A stretch of DNA of 64,000 nt from JBHFEI01 sp041928815 (GTDB lineage Bacteria > Pseudomonadota > Alphaproteobacteria > Rhizobiales > Rhizobiaceae): assembly GCF_041928815.1 (NCBI RefSeq), contig NZ_JBHFEI010000007.1, forward strand, positions 233,441 through 297,440, in the 5' to 3' direction. The notes beneath the pieces were generated by a model, which worked only from the letters and a program-made list of their open reading frames with translations, searched no databases and had not been told where the DNA came from. Position 1 is the stretch's first letter, and every line of letters starts with the position of its first letter. This document shows, one piece after another, positions 51,743 to 60,150 of the stretch. A program made the translations under genes and the position numbers.

Positions 51743-53275
51743 ATGCTGGGCATGCCCGAACACAGCGCCGTTCTCGAACTCGTCGGCATCGACAAGGCCT
51801 TTTCCGGCCGGCCGGTGCTGAACGGGGTCGGCTTCTCCCTGTCGCGGGGACAGGTCGTCGGCCTCGTCGGCGAGAACGGCGCCGGAAAATCGACGCTGTT
51901 GAAGATCGTCAGCGGCAATCTCCGGCCGGACGGGGGCCGCGTCCTCGTCAACGGCCGCGAGGTCTCCTTCCGCTCCTATGAGGATGCGACGAAGGCGGGC
52001 GTGTTCCACATCTACCAGGACCTGGCGCTGGTGCCGGTGCTCTCGGTGTTCGAGAATGTCATGCTGGCGCACGAACAGGCCTTCAGCCGCTTCGGCGTCA
52101 TCGACAACCGCGCCATGCGCCGCAAGGTGGAGGCGATCTTCGCCGAGTTTGGCCACGGCCATATCGATGTGCGCCAGCCGGTCTCGACCTTCGATTTCTC
52201 CACCCGGCAGGTGATCGAGATCGTCAAGGCCTTCACGCTGGCCGATCTTCTCGGCATCGCCGAGCCGATCATGCTGTTCGACGAGCCGACGGCGGCGCTG
52301 ACCGGCGACGAGGTCGATTTCCTGATGGAACTGATCGCTCGCGTGCGCCAGCGCGCCGCCATCGTCTATGTTTCGCACCGGCTGCCCGAAGTGCTCGAAC
52401 TCTGCGATGTCATCCATGTGCTGAAGGATGGAGCCGTCGTCGCGACGCTGCCGGCGGAAGGCACGCAGGAAACCGAGCTGCACGAGCACATGGTCGGCCG
52501 CAAGCGCGGCGAGTTTTTTTACCGCGAACAACGCCAGCGCCAGCCGGACGCGCGTTGCGCGCTTTTCGTACAGAATTTCCGCATGCTGGGTGCCTTCGAG
52601 GCGATCGATCTTACTGTGAGAAGCGGCGAGATCGTCGGCGTCGCCGGCATTCTCGGCTCCGGCAAGTCGGAACTCGCCCGTGCGCTTGCCGGCGATATGC
52701 CGGAGGCGACGGGCAGCATCGAAATCGCCGGGCGGAAGCTTGAACGTATCGATCTGGCTAATGTCAGCGATGCCGGCCTCGGCTACCTGCCGCCAGACCG
52801 GCGCGATGGCGTCATCCCGGTGCTCTCGGTCGCGGAAAACATGACGCTCGCGCGCCTCACCCGGCAGGGCGAAAGCGCCGTCCTCGATCTCGCCCGCGAA
52901 CGCGTGGATGCGGCAAGGCTGATCGCGCGGCTATCGATCAGGACGGCGGGCGCGGACGCGCAGATCGCGACGCTCAGCGGCGGCAACCAGCAGAAGGTGC
53001 TGCTGGCGCGCTGGCTGCTGCGCGACGCGCGGGTGCTGGTGCTCGACAATCCCACCAACGGCGTCGATGCCGGCGCCAAGGAGGAGATCTACGAACTCCT
53101 CCGCGACATCGCCGCGACCGGCGTCGGCATGCTCGTCGTCAGCGACGATCTGCCCGAGGTGATCGGCCTGTCGAACCGCATCCTCGTCATGCGCGATGGC
53201 CGCGTCACCGCCGAGATTGCGGCCCCTGCCGAGGCCAAGCCCGCCGAGGTCGATATCGTCGCCCACATGGTGTGA
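51743..53275 (+). CDS. Sugar-type ABC transporter ATP-binding protein (RbsA-like, double domain)
   Basis: A 510-residue fused ATPase. Domain 1 has Walker A GENGAGKS (43-50), a degenerate signature around DFSTRQVIEI and Walker B IMLFDEPTAAL preceded by an unusual ADLLGIAEP insertion. Domain 2 has a short Walker A-like GILGSGKSE, the full signature LSGGNQQKVLLARWL and VLVLDNPTNGVDAGAK. This matches the RbsA/MglA type that works with one permease. It starts 13 bases after the binding-protein stop; ATG 51752 is an alternative start. Confidence 0.92.
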   Translation: MLGMPEHSAVLELVGIDKAFSGRPVLNGVGFSLSRGQVVGLVGENGAGKSTLLKIVSGNLRPDGGRVLVNGREVSFRSYEDATKAGVFHIYQDLALVPVLSVFENVMLAHEQAFSRFGVIDNRAMRRKVEAIFAEFGHGHIDVRQPVSTFDFSTRQVIEIVKAFTLADLLGIAEPIMLFDEPTAALTGDEVDFLMELIARVRQRAAIVYVSHRLPEVLELCDVIHVLKDGAVVATLPAEGTQETELHEHMVGRKRGEFFYREQRQRQPDARCALFVQNFRMLGAFEAIDLTVRSGEIVGVAGILGSGKSELARALAGDMPEATGSIEIAGRKLERIDLANVSDAGLGYLPPDRRDGVIPVLSVAENMTLARLTRQGESAVLDLARERVDAARLIARLSIRTAGADAQIATLSGGNQQKVLLARWLLRDARVLVLDNPTNGVDAGAKEEIYELLRDIAATGVGMLVVSDDLPEVIGLSNRILVMRDGRVTAEIAAPAEAKPAEVDIVAHMV

Positions 53276-53360
53276 GGGCCGCATTCGCGGCTGCCCGGCC
53301 ACGCCTTTTTGTTGTCGCGCCGCGATCCTTTGAGGTGCGGCGTCAGGTCAAGGACAGATG

Positions 53361-54338
53361 ATGACTGCCACCACAACCGCCACGCCAGGCCCCACGACGA
53401 TGGGGCGGACCCTGCCGCTCCGGGCACTGGCGCCCTGGATCGCGCTTCTCTGCCTGATCGTCATCTTCTCGACGCTCAATCCGAATTTCCTGTCGCTGCG
53501 CAACGGTGTGAACGTCTTGCAGCAGGCCTCGGTGCTCGCGGTCCTCAGCCTCGGTGTCACCTTCGTCATCGTCATGGGCAGCATCGACCTCTCGATCGGC
53601 TCGATCGTCTCCATGGCCGGCATGCTCGGCGCCGTGCTGGTGCGCGACCATGGCGAATGGGCGGTGCTTGCCGTTCCCTTCGCCGCCGCCGCGATCGGCG
53701 CCTTGAACGGCGTTCTCTTCGCCTATGCCCGCCTGCCCTCGTTTCTCACCACGCTCGGCATGCTCTTCGCCATCAACGGCATGACGCTGTATCTGACGCA
53801 GGGCTCCGCCGTCAGCCTCGCGCCGGACCTGATGATCGCGCAGGTGTTTAACGGCAAGATCGCCGGCATTCCGACGATCACGCTCTGGGCGGCCGCGCTC
53901 ATCGCCATCGCCATGTTCGTCTCCCACCGCACCCGCTTCGGCCGCTATCTCTATGCGATCGGCGGCGGCGAGACGGTGGCAAAGCTCTGCGGTGTGCCGG
54001 TTGCCCGCTTCAAGCTCTATGCCTTCATGGTTTCAGGCTTTCTCGCCGGCTTCGCTGCCATCCTCTTGATGCTGCGGATCAGCGGCAGCGATCCCGCCAT
54101 GGGTGCGCCGCTGCTGCTGCCGGCGATCGCCGCCGTCGTCATGGGCGGCACGCCGCTGACCGGCGGCGTCGGCGGCCCCTACCGCACGCTGCTCGGCGTG
54201 CTGATCATCACCGTGCTGCAGAACGGCATGAATCTCGCGAGCGTCAACCCCTTCCTGCAGGACGTCGTGCTCGGCGCGGGCGTCATCGCCGCGGTCGCGA
54301 TCAACATGGATCGCCGTGGCCGCTTCATCGTCAAGTGA
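53361..54338 (+). CDS. Sugar-type ABC transporter permease (RbsC-like)
   Basis: A 325-residue inner-membrane protein of the BPD_transp_2 family with about ten hydrophobic segments. The VIVMGSIDLSIGSIVSMAGM motif near residue 70 and GGGETVAKLCGVPVARFKLYAF later are the usual RbsC marks. AAGGA at 53350-53354 fits ATG 53361 better than the adjacent ATG 53358. It completes the first importer of the island, followed closely by an SDR gene. Confidence 0.9.
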   Translation: MTATTTATPGPTTMGRTLPLRALAPWIALLCLIVIFSTLNPNFLSLRNGVNVLQQASVLAVLSLGVTFVIVMGSIDLSIGSIVSMAGMLGAVLVRDHGEWAVLAVPFAAAAIGALNGVLFAYARLPSFLTTLGMLFAINGMTLYLTQGSAVSLAPDLMIAQVFNGKIAGIPTITLWAAALIAIAMFVSHRTRFGRYLYAIGGGETVAKLCGVPVARFKLYAFMVSGFLAGFAAILLMLRISGSDPAMGAPLLLPAIAAVVMGGTPLTGGVGGPYRTLLGVLIITVLQNGMNLASVNPFLQDVVLGAGVIAAVAINMDRRGRFIVK

Positions 54339-54365
54339 CACAATTCGAAATCAAGGTTCTTCAAA

Positions 54366-55154
54366 ATGACAACCGCACGCTATGATTTTTCCGGCAAGAC
54401 CGCGATCGTGATCGGCGGCACCACCGGTATCGGCCGGGCGACGGCGTTCGCCTTCGCCGAGGCCGGCGCCAACACGGTGATCGCCGGTCTTGGCACGCCT
54501 GAGGGCGAAAGTCTCGTCGCCGAGATCACCGCCCGCCACCCCTCGGTCACGTCAAGCTTCACCGAGCTTGATGTGCGCGACGACGCGGCGATGCAGCGTT
54601 TCCATGCGGGTGCGAAGGAACGCTTCGGCCGCATCGACATCGCCTTCAACAATGCCGGCATTCCCGGCAGGACCGCGCCGATGCACGAACTGTCGGAGAC
54701 TGATTTCGACAGGATCATCGACATCAACCTGAAGGGCGTCTTCCTCGGCATGAAGCACCAGCTGCCGCTGATGCTGGCCGACGGCGGCGGCGCCATCGTC
54801 AACACCTCGTCGCTCTTCGGCGTCATGGGCTATGCGACGACCTCGGTCTATTGCGCCAGCAAATGGGCCGTGCTCGGCCTGACGAAATCCGTTGCGCTGG
54901 AGGTTGCGCGGAAAAACATCCGCGTCAACGCGATTGCTCCGGGCTCGACGATGACGCCGTTGCTCACCAACATGTTCGGCGGCGAACAGGGCGCGCGCGA
55001 CACGGTTCTGCCCTCGCTGCCGATGGGCCGCATCGCCGATCCGAGCGAGATCGCCCAGCTCGTCCTCTTCCTCGCCTCGGACGCCGCCTCCTTCATCACC
55101 GGACAGGCCGTCGTCATCGACGGCGGCGGCTTCGTTGCCGGCGCCGGGGAGTAA
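54366..55154 (+). CDS. Short-chain dehydrogenase/reductase, copy A of a duplicated pair
   Basis: A 262-residue SDR with cofactor motif GGTTGIG (17-23), NNAG (95-98) and catalytic S149, Y162, K166. It is very similar along its whole length to the SDR at 58008-58790, sharing blocks such as NTSSLFGVMG and LEVARKNIRVNAIAPGS. It follows the permease by 27 bases, so it is probably the last gene of the first importer operon, ending at the strong terminator at 55171. It most likely oxidises a hydroxyl of the imported compound using NAD(P). Confidence 0.92.
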   Translation: MTTARYDFSGKTAIVIGGTTGIGRATAFAFAEAGANTVIAGLGTPEGESLVAEITARHPSVTSSFTELDVRDDAAMQRFHAGAKERFGRIDIAFNNAGIPGRTAPMHELSETDFDRIIDINLKGVFLGMKHQLPLMLADGGGAIVNTSSLFGVMGYATTSVYCASKWAVLGLTKSVALEVARKNIRVNAIAPGSTMTPLLTNMFGGEQGARDTVLPSLPMGRIADPSEIAQLVLFLASDAASFITGQAVVIDGGGFVAGAGE

Positions 55155-55170
55155 TTCTTACCCCCCACGC

Positions 55171-55208
55171 AAAAAGAGCACCGCATCAATCGATGCGGTG
55201 CTCTTTTT
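55171..55208. terminator. Strong bidirectional rho-independent terminator
   Basis: A perfect 17-bp stem (55171-55187 with 55192-55208) and a 4-base loop, with a run of A before and of T after, so it can work in both directions. It sits between the convergent SDR (ending 55154) and decarboxylase-like gene (ending 55230). Confidence 0.95.
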
Positions 55209-55229
55209 TCTGATTCCGTCGGCCTGGTG

Positions 55230-55640
55230 TTACGCGCCGGCGGCGCGTTTCTCTTCCTCGATTTCGGCAAACACGGCCTGTGCGGATTTCATCGCGTCGA
55301 GCGAGGCCGGCGCGCCGCAATAGATGGCGCCCTGCAGGATCACCTCGATGATCTCGTCCCTGGTCAGGCCGTTGTTGAGCGCGCCGCGCAGATGCAGGCG
55401 GAATTCGGCCTGGCGGTTCAGCGCCATGGTCATGCCAAGATTGAGCAGGCTGCGCTGCTTGCGCTCCAGCCCCGGCCGCGACCAGATCTCGCCCCAGCAC
55501 CATTCGGTGATCAGCTTCTGCAGCGGCGCGGACACATCGTCCGCCGCCTTCAGCGACTTGTCGACATAGGCGTCGCCGAGCACCTCCCGGCGGATCTTCA
55601 GGCCTTTTTCAAAGGCTTCGCCTTCGAATTCCTTGCGCAT
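55230..55640 (-). CDS. Carboxymuconolactone decarboxylase-like protein
   Basis: A 136-residue protein of the CMD/AhpD-like helical family, of the size and style of PcaC. It contains ITEWCWGEIWSRPGL, RSLLNLGMTMAL, ELHLRGALNNG-like FRLHLRGALNNGLTRDEI and YCGAPASLDAM. PcaC decarboxylates a gamma-lactone, which fits a pathway rich in lactone enzymes, though the family also includes peroxidase-like members with CxxC motifs that are absent here. It is last in the minus-strand run with the genes at 55674, 57013 and perhaps 58008. Confidence 0.88.
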   Translation of the reverse strand: MRKEFEGEAFEKGLKIRREVLGDAYVDKSLKAADDVSAPLQKLITEWCWGEIWSRPGLERKQRSLLNLGMTMALNRQAEFRLHLRGALNNGLTRDEIIEVILQGAIYCGAPASLDAMKSAQAVFAEIEEEKRAAGA

Positions 55641-55673
55641 GGTCGTCTCCTTGCAATGGACCTATGGAGGGTA

Positions 55674-57020
55674 TCAGCGAGCCGGCTTCAAGGCCCGTGG
55701 CAGGTCGGCGGCATCGTCGAGATGTTCCAGCGCGTGCGCCGTCTGTAATGCCCGTTCGGCGTTGACGTCAGGGCATCCCCAGGCGGCGAGCGTGCGGAAT
55801 TTCCGCTCGATATCCTCGACGGTGGCGGGATTGGCGAGGCTGCCGCGCGCGGCATCGATGGCGTGCCGGCATTCGCGGCCATCGGCAAGGCGCACCAGAA
55901 CCTCGGCGCGCTCGACCGGGCAGGCCGGATCGACCGCGACGGGCTGCACCCGTGCCCGGAGCGACGCCACCGCCGGATCGTTGACCGCTGCATCGCTGAA
56001 ATCGTCGAGGCCGGCGCTGCCGCGCAGCAGCGACGCCGCCGCCGCATGCTGGGCGCTGACCTGCGCCTCGCGGCCGGTCACGATCGCCGGCCGGTCGGTG
56101 CGCGCCTTCAGCAGCGGATGGCCGGTGATGACGACGCTGTCGATTGCCGCCGGATCGACCTGGTCGCGCAGCGCCAGGCAGGCGTCGATGACGGGCATCA
56201 GCACGACGCCGCAGGGATAGAGTTTGAGCGCATTGCGCGACAGTTCAAAGGTGATGCCGAGATCGCGCGTCAGCGCGTCGAGATCGACCGTATCGGCCGA
56301 TACGGTCAGAAAGCCGCGTGGCCCTTCGAGCGGGCGTGGCGGCCCCTCGACACCGGCCTTCGCCATAAGGGCGGACAGCAGGCCATTGCGTGCGGCATTG
56401 CCGACGCTGATGCTTTTCGCCATGAAGCCGAGCGTTTCGACGAGGCCGCCGGCCTGCGCCGAGGCATTGCCGAGTGCGGAGAGCACCTGGTCCTCGTCGA
56501 GCCGCAAGAGCGTGCCGACCGCAACCGCCGCGCCGAAGACGCCGCAGGTCGAGGTGATGTGCCAGCCGCGATCGTAATGGCCGGGCGAGATCGCGTTGCC
56601 GATCCGGCATTCGACCTCCGTGCCGAGGACGAAGGCGTGCAGGAAGTCCGCCCCGGTCATGGGCATCGTCTCGGCGACCGCCATCAGCGCGGCGGCGACC
56701 GGCGCGCTCGGATGGATGATCGTGCCTTCATGCGTGTCGTCGAAATCATGGACGTTCATCGCGGCCGCATTGAGGAAGGCGGCGGTCGGCGCGTCGCGCC
56801 GGTCCTTCGCGCCGATCACCGTCGAGGTCGCAGGGCCGGAAAACGGCGCGAGCGCCGCGCCCAGCCGCCGAAGTGCGACGTCGCGCGCGCCGGCAAGGCC
56901 GGTGGCGGCGACATTGAGGACCGCAAGCGACGCCTGTCGCCGGGTTTCTTCGGGAATGTCCTGCCAGCGTGAACCGGTGACGAAGCGGGCGAGCTGCCGG
57001 CTGACGCCGCTATCAGCCAC
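55674..57020 (-). CDS. MmgE/PrpD family protein
   Basis: A 448-residue member of the MmgE/PrpD superfamily, whose studied members are 2-methylcitrate dehydratase, aconitate decarboxylase and iminodisuccinate epimerase. Typical blocks are NAAAMNVHDFDDTHEGTIIH near 85-105, HITSTCGVFGAAVAVG and FELSRNALKLYPCGVVLMP. It probably dehydrates, decarboxylates or epimerises a carboxylic acid intermediate. I chose GTG 57020, eight bases after GAGGA and overlapping the previous stop (GTGGCTGA); the frame upstream of that is inside the next gene and has no homology. Confidence 0.88.
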   Translation of the reverse strand: MADSGVSRQLARFVTGSRWQDIPEETRRQASLAVLNVAATGLAGARDVALRRLGAALAPFSGPATSTVIGAKDRRDAPTAAFLNAAAMNVHDFDDTHEGTIIHPSAPVAAALMAVAETMPMTGADFLHAFVLGTEVECRIGNAISPGHYDRGWHITSTCGVFGAAVAVGTLLRLDEDQVLSALGNASAQAGGLVETLGFMAKSISVGNAARNGLLSALMAKAGVEGPPRPLEGPRGFLTVSADTVDLDALTRDLGITFELSRNALKLYPCGVVLMPVIDACLALRDQVDPAAIDSVVITGHPLLKARTDRPAIVTGREAQVSAQHAAAASLLRGSAGLDDFSDAAVNDPAVASLRARVQPVAVDPACPVERAEVLVRLADGRECRHAIDAARGSLANPATVEDIERKFRTLAAWGCPDVNAERALQTAHALEHLDDAADLPRALKPAR

Positions 57021-57915
57021 GGGGCCGTTCCTCGCTGACGGTGACGCCCGCCCATTCCTCGATCGGTTTGATAATCTCGGTGAGGTCCGCATCCGCGCCG
57101 AAGCGGCCCTTGGTGATGTTGATCATCTGCCGCACCGCCGAGCCGACGACCATCGGCACGCCGAGCGCCTCGCTTTCCTCCAGGCACAGCCGTGCGTCCT
57201 TGGCCGAGAGGCCGATGGCGAAGCCGAAGTCGAAATTGCGGCCGATGATATATTTCGGCACCTTGTCGAGCGTCGCATTGCTGGCGCCGCTGCCGGAATT
57301 GATGACGCTGAGCATCACTTCCGGATCGAGCCCGGCCTTGGCACCGAGCACCAGCGCCTCCGCTGCGATGGTCAGCGAGGTCACCGACATCAGGTTGTTG
57401 ATCACCTTGATCATCTGGCCCATGCCGGGCTTGTCGCCGATCAGCTTCGGCCGGCCGATCACCTCGAGGATCGGCCGAACCTCTTCGTAGAGATCGGCGG
57501 GGCAGGCCACCATCAGCGCCAGCGAGCCTTTTTCCGCGCCGGCGACGCCACCGCTGACCGGGCAATCGACAAAGGCCTTGCCGCTCTCCGCCAATCCCGC
57601 CGCGACCGTGCGCGAGACACGCGGGCCGGTGGTGGAGAGGTCGATGACGATCAGCTTGCCGTCGATCGACGACAGGCCACCCGTGCCGAGCGCCACTGTC
57701 TCGACAATCTCCGGCGTCGGCAGCGACAGAAGCACGATGTCGGCTTCCAGCGATGCAAGCGATGCCGCCGCCGTCGCGCCTTTCGCGACAAGGCCCGCGA
57801 CCGCGTCGGCATTGGTGTCGAACACGCTGACGGCGTAGCCGGCATCGAGCAGCCGCCCGACCATCGGCGCGCCCATGCGGCCGATCCCTGCAAATCCGAG
57901 CCGAGGCAAGGTCAT
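57013..57915 (-). CDS. NAD-dependent 3-hydroxyisobutyrate dehydrogenase-like oxidoreductase
   Basis: A 300-residue beta-hydroxyacid dehydrogenase. The Rossmann motif LGFAGIGRMGAPMVGRLL is near the N-terminus, the substrate motif reads FVDCPVSGGVAGAEKGSLAL (about 116-135), and the catalytic lysine is in GMGQMIKVINNLM (about 172). It oxidises a 3-hydroxy acid such as tartronate semialdehyde-type or hydroxyisobutyrate-type compounds. GGAG six bases before ATG 57915 supports the start. It overlaps the MmgE/PrpD gene by 8 bases. Confidence 0.92.
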   Translation of the reverse strand: MTLPRLGFAGIGRMGAPMVGRLLDAGYAVSVFDTNADAVAGLVAKGATAAASLASLEADIVLLSLPTPEIVETVALGTGGLSSIDGKLIVIDLSTTGPRVSRTVAAGLAESGKAFVDCPVSGGVAGAEKGSLALMVACPADLYEEVRPILEVIGRPKLIGDKPGMGQMIKVINNLMSVTSLTIAAEALVLGAKAGLDPEVMLSVINSGSGASNATLDKVPKYIIGRNFDFGFAIGLSAKDARLCLEESEALGVPMVVGSAVRQMINITKGRFGADADLTEIIKPIEEWAGVTVSEERPRG

Positions 57916-58007
57916 TTTCGTCTCCATCACGAGGTCGGCGGGGTCTTGCCCCGCCTGTCCGGCGGCAAGCCGGTGTTGAAAGGGTGGCGTTGCCGCGCCG
58001 GGTGCAC

Positions 58008-58790
58008 TCAGAGCTGGTCGGCGCCGGCGACGAAACCGCCGCCATCGATCACCACGGCCTGGCCGGTGATGAAGGAGGAAGCATCCGACGACAGGAACAG
58101 CACCAGCTGGGCGATTTCGGCGGGGTCGCTGATGCGGCCCATCGGGATCAGCGGCAGCACCGTGTCCTTGGCGCCCTGCTCGCTGCCGAACATGCCCTGA
58201 AGCAGCGGCGTCATCACGCTGCCGGGCGCGATCGCGTTGACGCGGATGTTTTTCCGCGCAACTTCCAGCGCCACCGAATTGGTCAGGCCGATCACGCCCC
58301 ACTTGCTGGCGCAATAGACGGCGGTGGTGGCAAAACCCATCACGCCGAACAGCGACGAGGTGTTGACGATGGCGCCGCCGCCCTGTTCGATCATGTGCGG
58401 CACCTGATGCCTGAGGCCGTGGAAGATACCCTTGAGGTTCACGTCCATCAGCAGGCTGTAGTCGTCGTCGTCAAGTTCGTGGACGGGTGCGGTCTTGCCC
58501 GGCACGCCGGCATTGTTGAAGGCGACGTCGATGCGGCCGAAGCGCTCGAAGGCGCGCTCGTGCAGCGCCCGCATCGCCTTCGGGTCGCGCACGTCCACCT
58601 CCGCGAACTCGCAGACGCCGCCCGCGTCGACGATCTCGCGCTTCAGGCTGTCGCCCTTCTCCTGCCCGATGCCGGCGACGAAGAGCTCTGCGCCCGCCTT
58701 GGCGAAGGCAAGCGCCGTCGCCCGGCCGATGCCCGTGGTGCCGCCGATCAGAAGCACGTTCTTCGACGAGAAATCATAGGTGACCTGCAT
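58008..58790 (-). CDS. Short-chain dehydrogenase/reductase, copy B of a duplicated pair
   Basis: A 260-residue SDR, near-duplicate of copy A at 54366-55154 and facing it in inverted orientation. Cofactor motif GGTTGIG (16-22), NNAG (92-95) and catalytic S146, Y159, K163 are intact. AAGGAGGA five bases before the ATG is a strong ribosome site. A LacI-type operator at 58865-58878 lies just upstream. It heads the minus-strand run with the dehydrogenase, MmgE/PrpD and decarboxylase-like genes. Confidence 0.93.
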   Translation of the reverse strand: MQVTYDFSSKNVLLIGGTTGIGRATALAFAKAGAELFVAGIGQEKGDSLKREIVDAGGVCEFAEVDVRDPKAMRALHERAFERFGRIDVAFNNAGVPGKTAPVHELDDDDYSLLMDVNLKGIFHGLRHQVPHMIEQGGGAIVNTSSLFGVMGFATTAVYCASKWGVIGLTNSVALEVARKNIRVNAIAPGSVMTPLLQGMFGSEQGAKDTVLPLIPMGRISDPAEIAQLVLFLSSDASSFITGQAVVIDGGGFVAGADQL

Positions 58791-58864
58791 GGTGTTCCTC
58801 CTTCATGCCGCCGTCGCATCGTGGCCGCACGCATGGCGCTGGTCCGTGTGGATGGGACGGATTT

Positions 58865-58878
58865 GGATACCGGTAACA
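58865..58878. promoter_or_regulatory. LacI-type operator before the SDR copy B operon
   Basis: GGATACCGGTAACA matches the consensus at 12 of 14 positions and lies 75 bases before the SDR start. Together with the perfect site at 59085 it brackets the 424-base divergent gap 58791-59214; the rest of that gap has no other feature I can name. Confidence 0.7.
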
Positions 58879-59084
58879 TCTGATGGCACAGTTCATGCGA
58901 TGTGTCGAGATCGAATCTGCCTTGTCGCACCGCAGCGGACCTGTTCGGAGAAGTCAGAAATTAACAAGCAAATACAGCATAATAATTCGACATGACGGAC
59001 TTGCCTCCAGCATCCCGCGCCACCATCGACGAAATTTTACGGAAAAGCCCGGTCGCCGCCCTTGCACCGGCAATGTTTTCGTTT

Positions 59085-59102
59085 AATGATACCGGTATCA
59101 TT
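59085..59102. promoter_or_regulatory. Perfect 18-bp LacI-type operator before the second ABC importer
   Basis: AATGATACCGGTATCATT is a perfect palindrome and defines the consensus for the island. A TTGCAC at 59062-59067 with TAATGA or AATGAT 16-17 bases on would put the operator on the -10 box. It lies 112 bases before the second importer's binding-protein gene. Confidence 0.85.
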
Positions 59103-59214
59103 ATTGCTGCACCCCTGCTTCAGGCAGGCGGATGTAGCCGGCGGGCTGCCGGGCGGCAAGGCGCAAGAACCGGATCAAGGCCCGGAGGGGGCCGGTCATC
59201 GAATGGAGGAACCT

Positions 59215-60150
59215 ATGAAGCGACTTTTGATGGGCCTGACGCTTGCCGTGTCGGTCATGGCGTCTGGCATCGCCCAGGCGCAGGAAACGAAGACGCTCGG
59301 CATCGTCGCCCTGATCGCCAACGACGCGCTGAACATCGAGGTGATCGGCGGTGCGACGGAAGAGGCGAAGAAGGCCGGCTGGGAGGTCAAGGTGATCGAC
59401 ACGCAGGCGAGCGCCGACCAGGCGAACGCGGCGATGAAGTCGTTTGCCACGCAAGGGGTCGACGCCATCTTCGTGCTCGCCTTCGCCAGCAGCTCGATCA
59501 GCTCCGGCCTCGAAGCGGCGAAGGATGCGAAGATCCCCGTCGCCACCTGGGGCGGCGAGATCGTCGACGGCATCGTCGTCACCACCAGCGGCCTGACGGT
59601 CGGCGAGGATTCGGTCAAATACCTGCTGGACACGGTGAAGGCACCGGCCGACATCCTCGCGATCACCTTCCATCCCGGCAAACTCTGCCTCGATCGCGGC
59701 GTCGCCTTCGAACAGGGCGTCGCCGGCAAGGAAGGGCTCGACATCACCTATAACGAGGTGACGGTGCCCGGCCAGGTACAGAACGGCAACGCGATCGCGT
59801 CGGCCTTCCTGACCGGCCATCCCGAAGGCGGCAATCCGGTGGCGATCTGGTCCTGCTGGGACGAGCCGATGCAAGGGGCCGTTGCGGCGCTGCGCCAGTC
59901 CGCCCGCACCGATGTGACGACCGTGTCGATCAATGGCAGCCGGCAGGCGCTGCAGCTCGTCAAGGATGGCGACCTGACCGCGACCGTCTGGCAGCCGGCC
60001 TTCGAGGAAGGCAAGGCCGTATTCCAGGCGATCCTGGAGTCGCAGGCGGCAACCGGCACCTGGACGCCGAAGGTCATCGAGATCCCCGGCGTCGTCGTGA
60101 CGAAGGAGAATGTCGACAGCTTCCTCGCGGAGCATCCGAATGCTCAGTAG
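59215..60150 (+). CDS. Sugar-type ABC transporter substrate-binding protein, second importer
   Basis: A 311-residue periplasmic binding protein of the ribose-binding type. A Sec signal of about 22 residues ends at AQAQE, and the body has LGIVALIANDALNIEVIGG, AIFVLAFASSSISSGLEAAK and IWSCWDEPMQGAVAAL. GGAGGA four bases upstream supports ATG 59215. It has ordinary length and a Sec signal, unlike the Tat-type 440-residue binding protein of the first importer, so the two probably carry different ligands or arose separately. Confidence 0.92.
   Translation: MKRLLMGLTLAVSVMASGIAQAQETKTLGIVALIANDALNIEVIGGATEEAKKAGWEVKVIDTQASADQANAAMKSFATQGVDAIFVLAFASSSISSGLEAAKDAKIPVATWGGEIVDGIVVTTSGLTVGEDSVKYLLDTVKAPADILAITFHPGKLCLDRGVAFEQGVAGKEGLDITYNEVTVPGQVQNGNAIASAFLTGHPEGGNPVAIWSCWDEPMQGAVAALRQSARTDVTTVSINGSRQALQLVKDGDLTATVWQPAFEEGKAVFQAILESQAATGTWTPKVIEIPGVVVTKENVDSFLAEHPNAQ

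Noticed and set aside
58992..59753. Plus-strand frame starting MTDLPPASRATIDEIL before the second importer
   Set aside because: It has no ribosome site, runs across the operator and then out of frame through the binding-protein gene; the first residues look protein-like only by chance.
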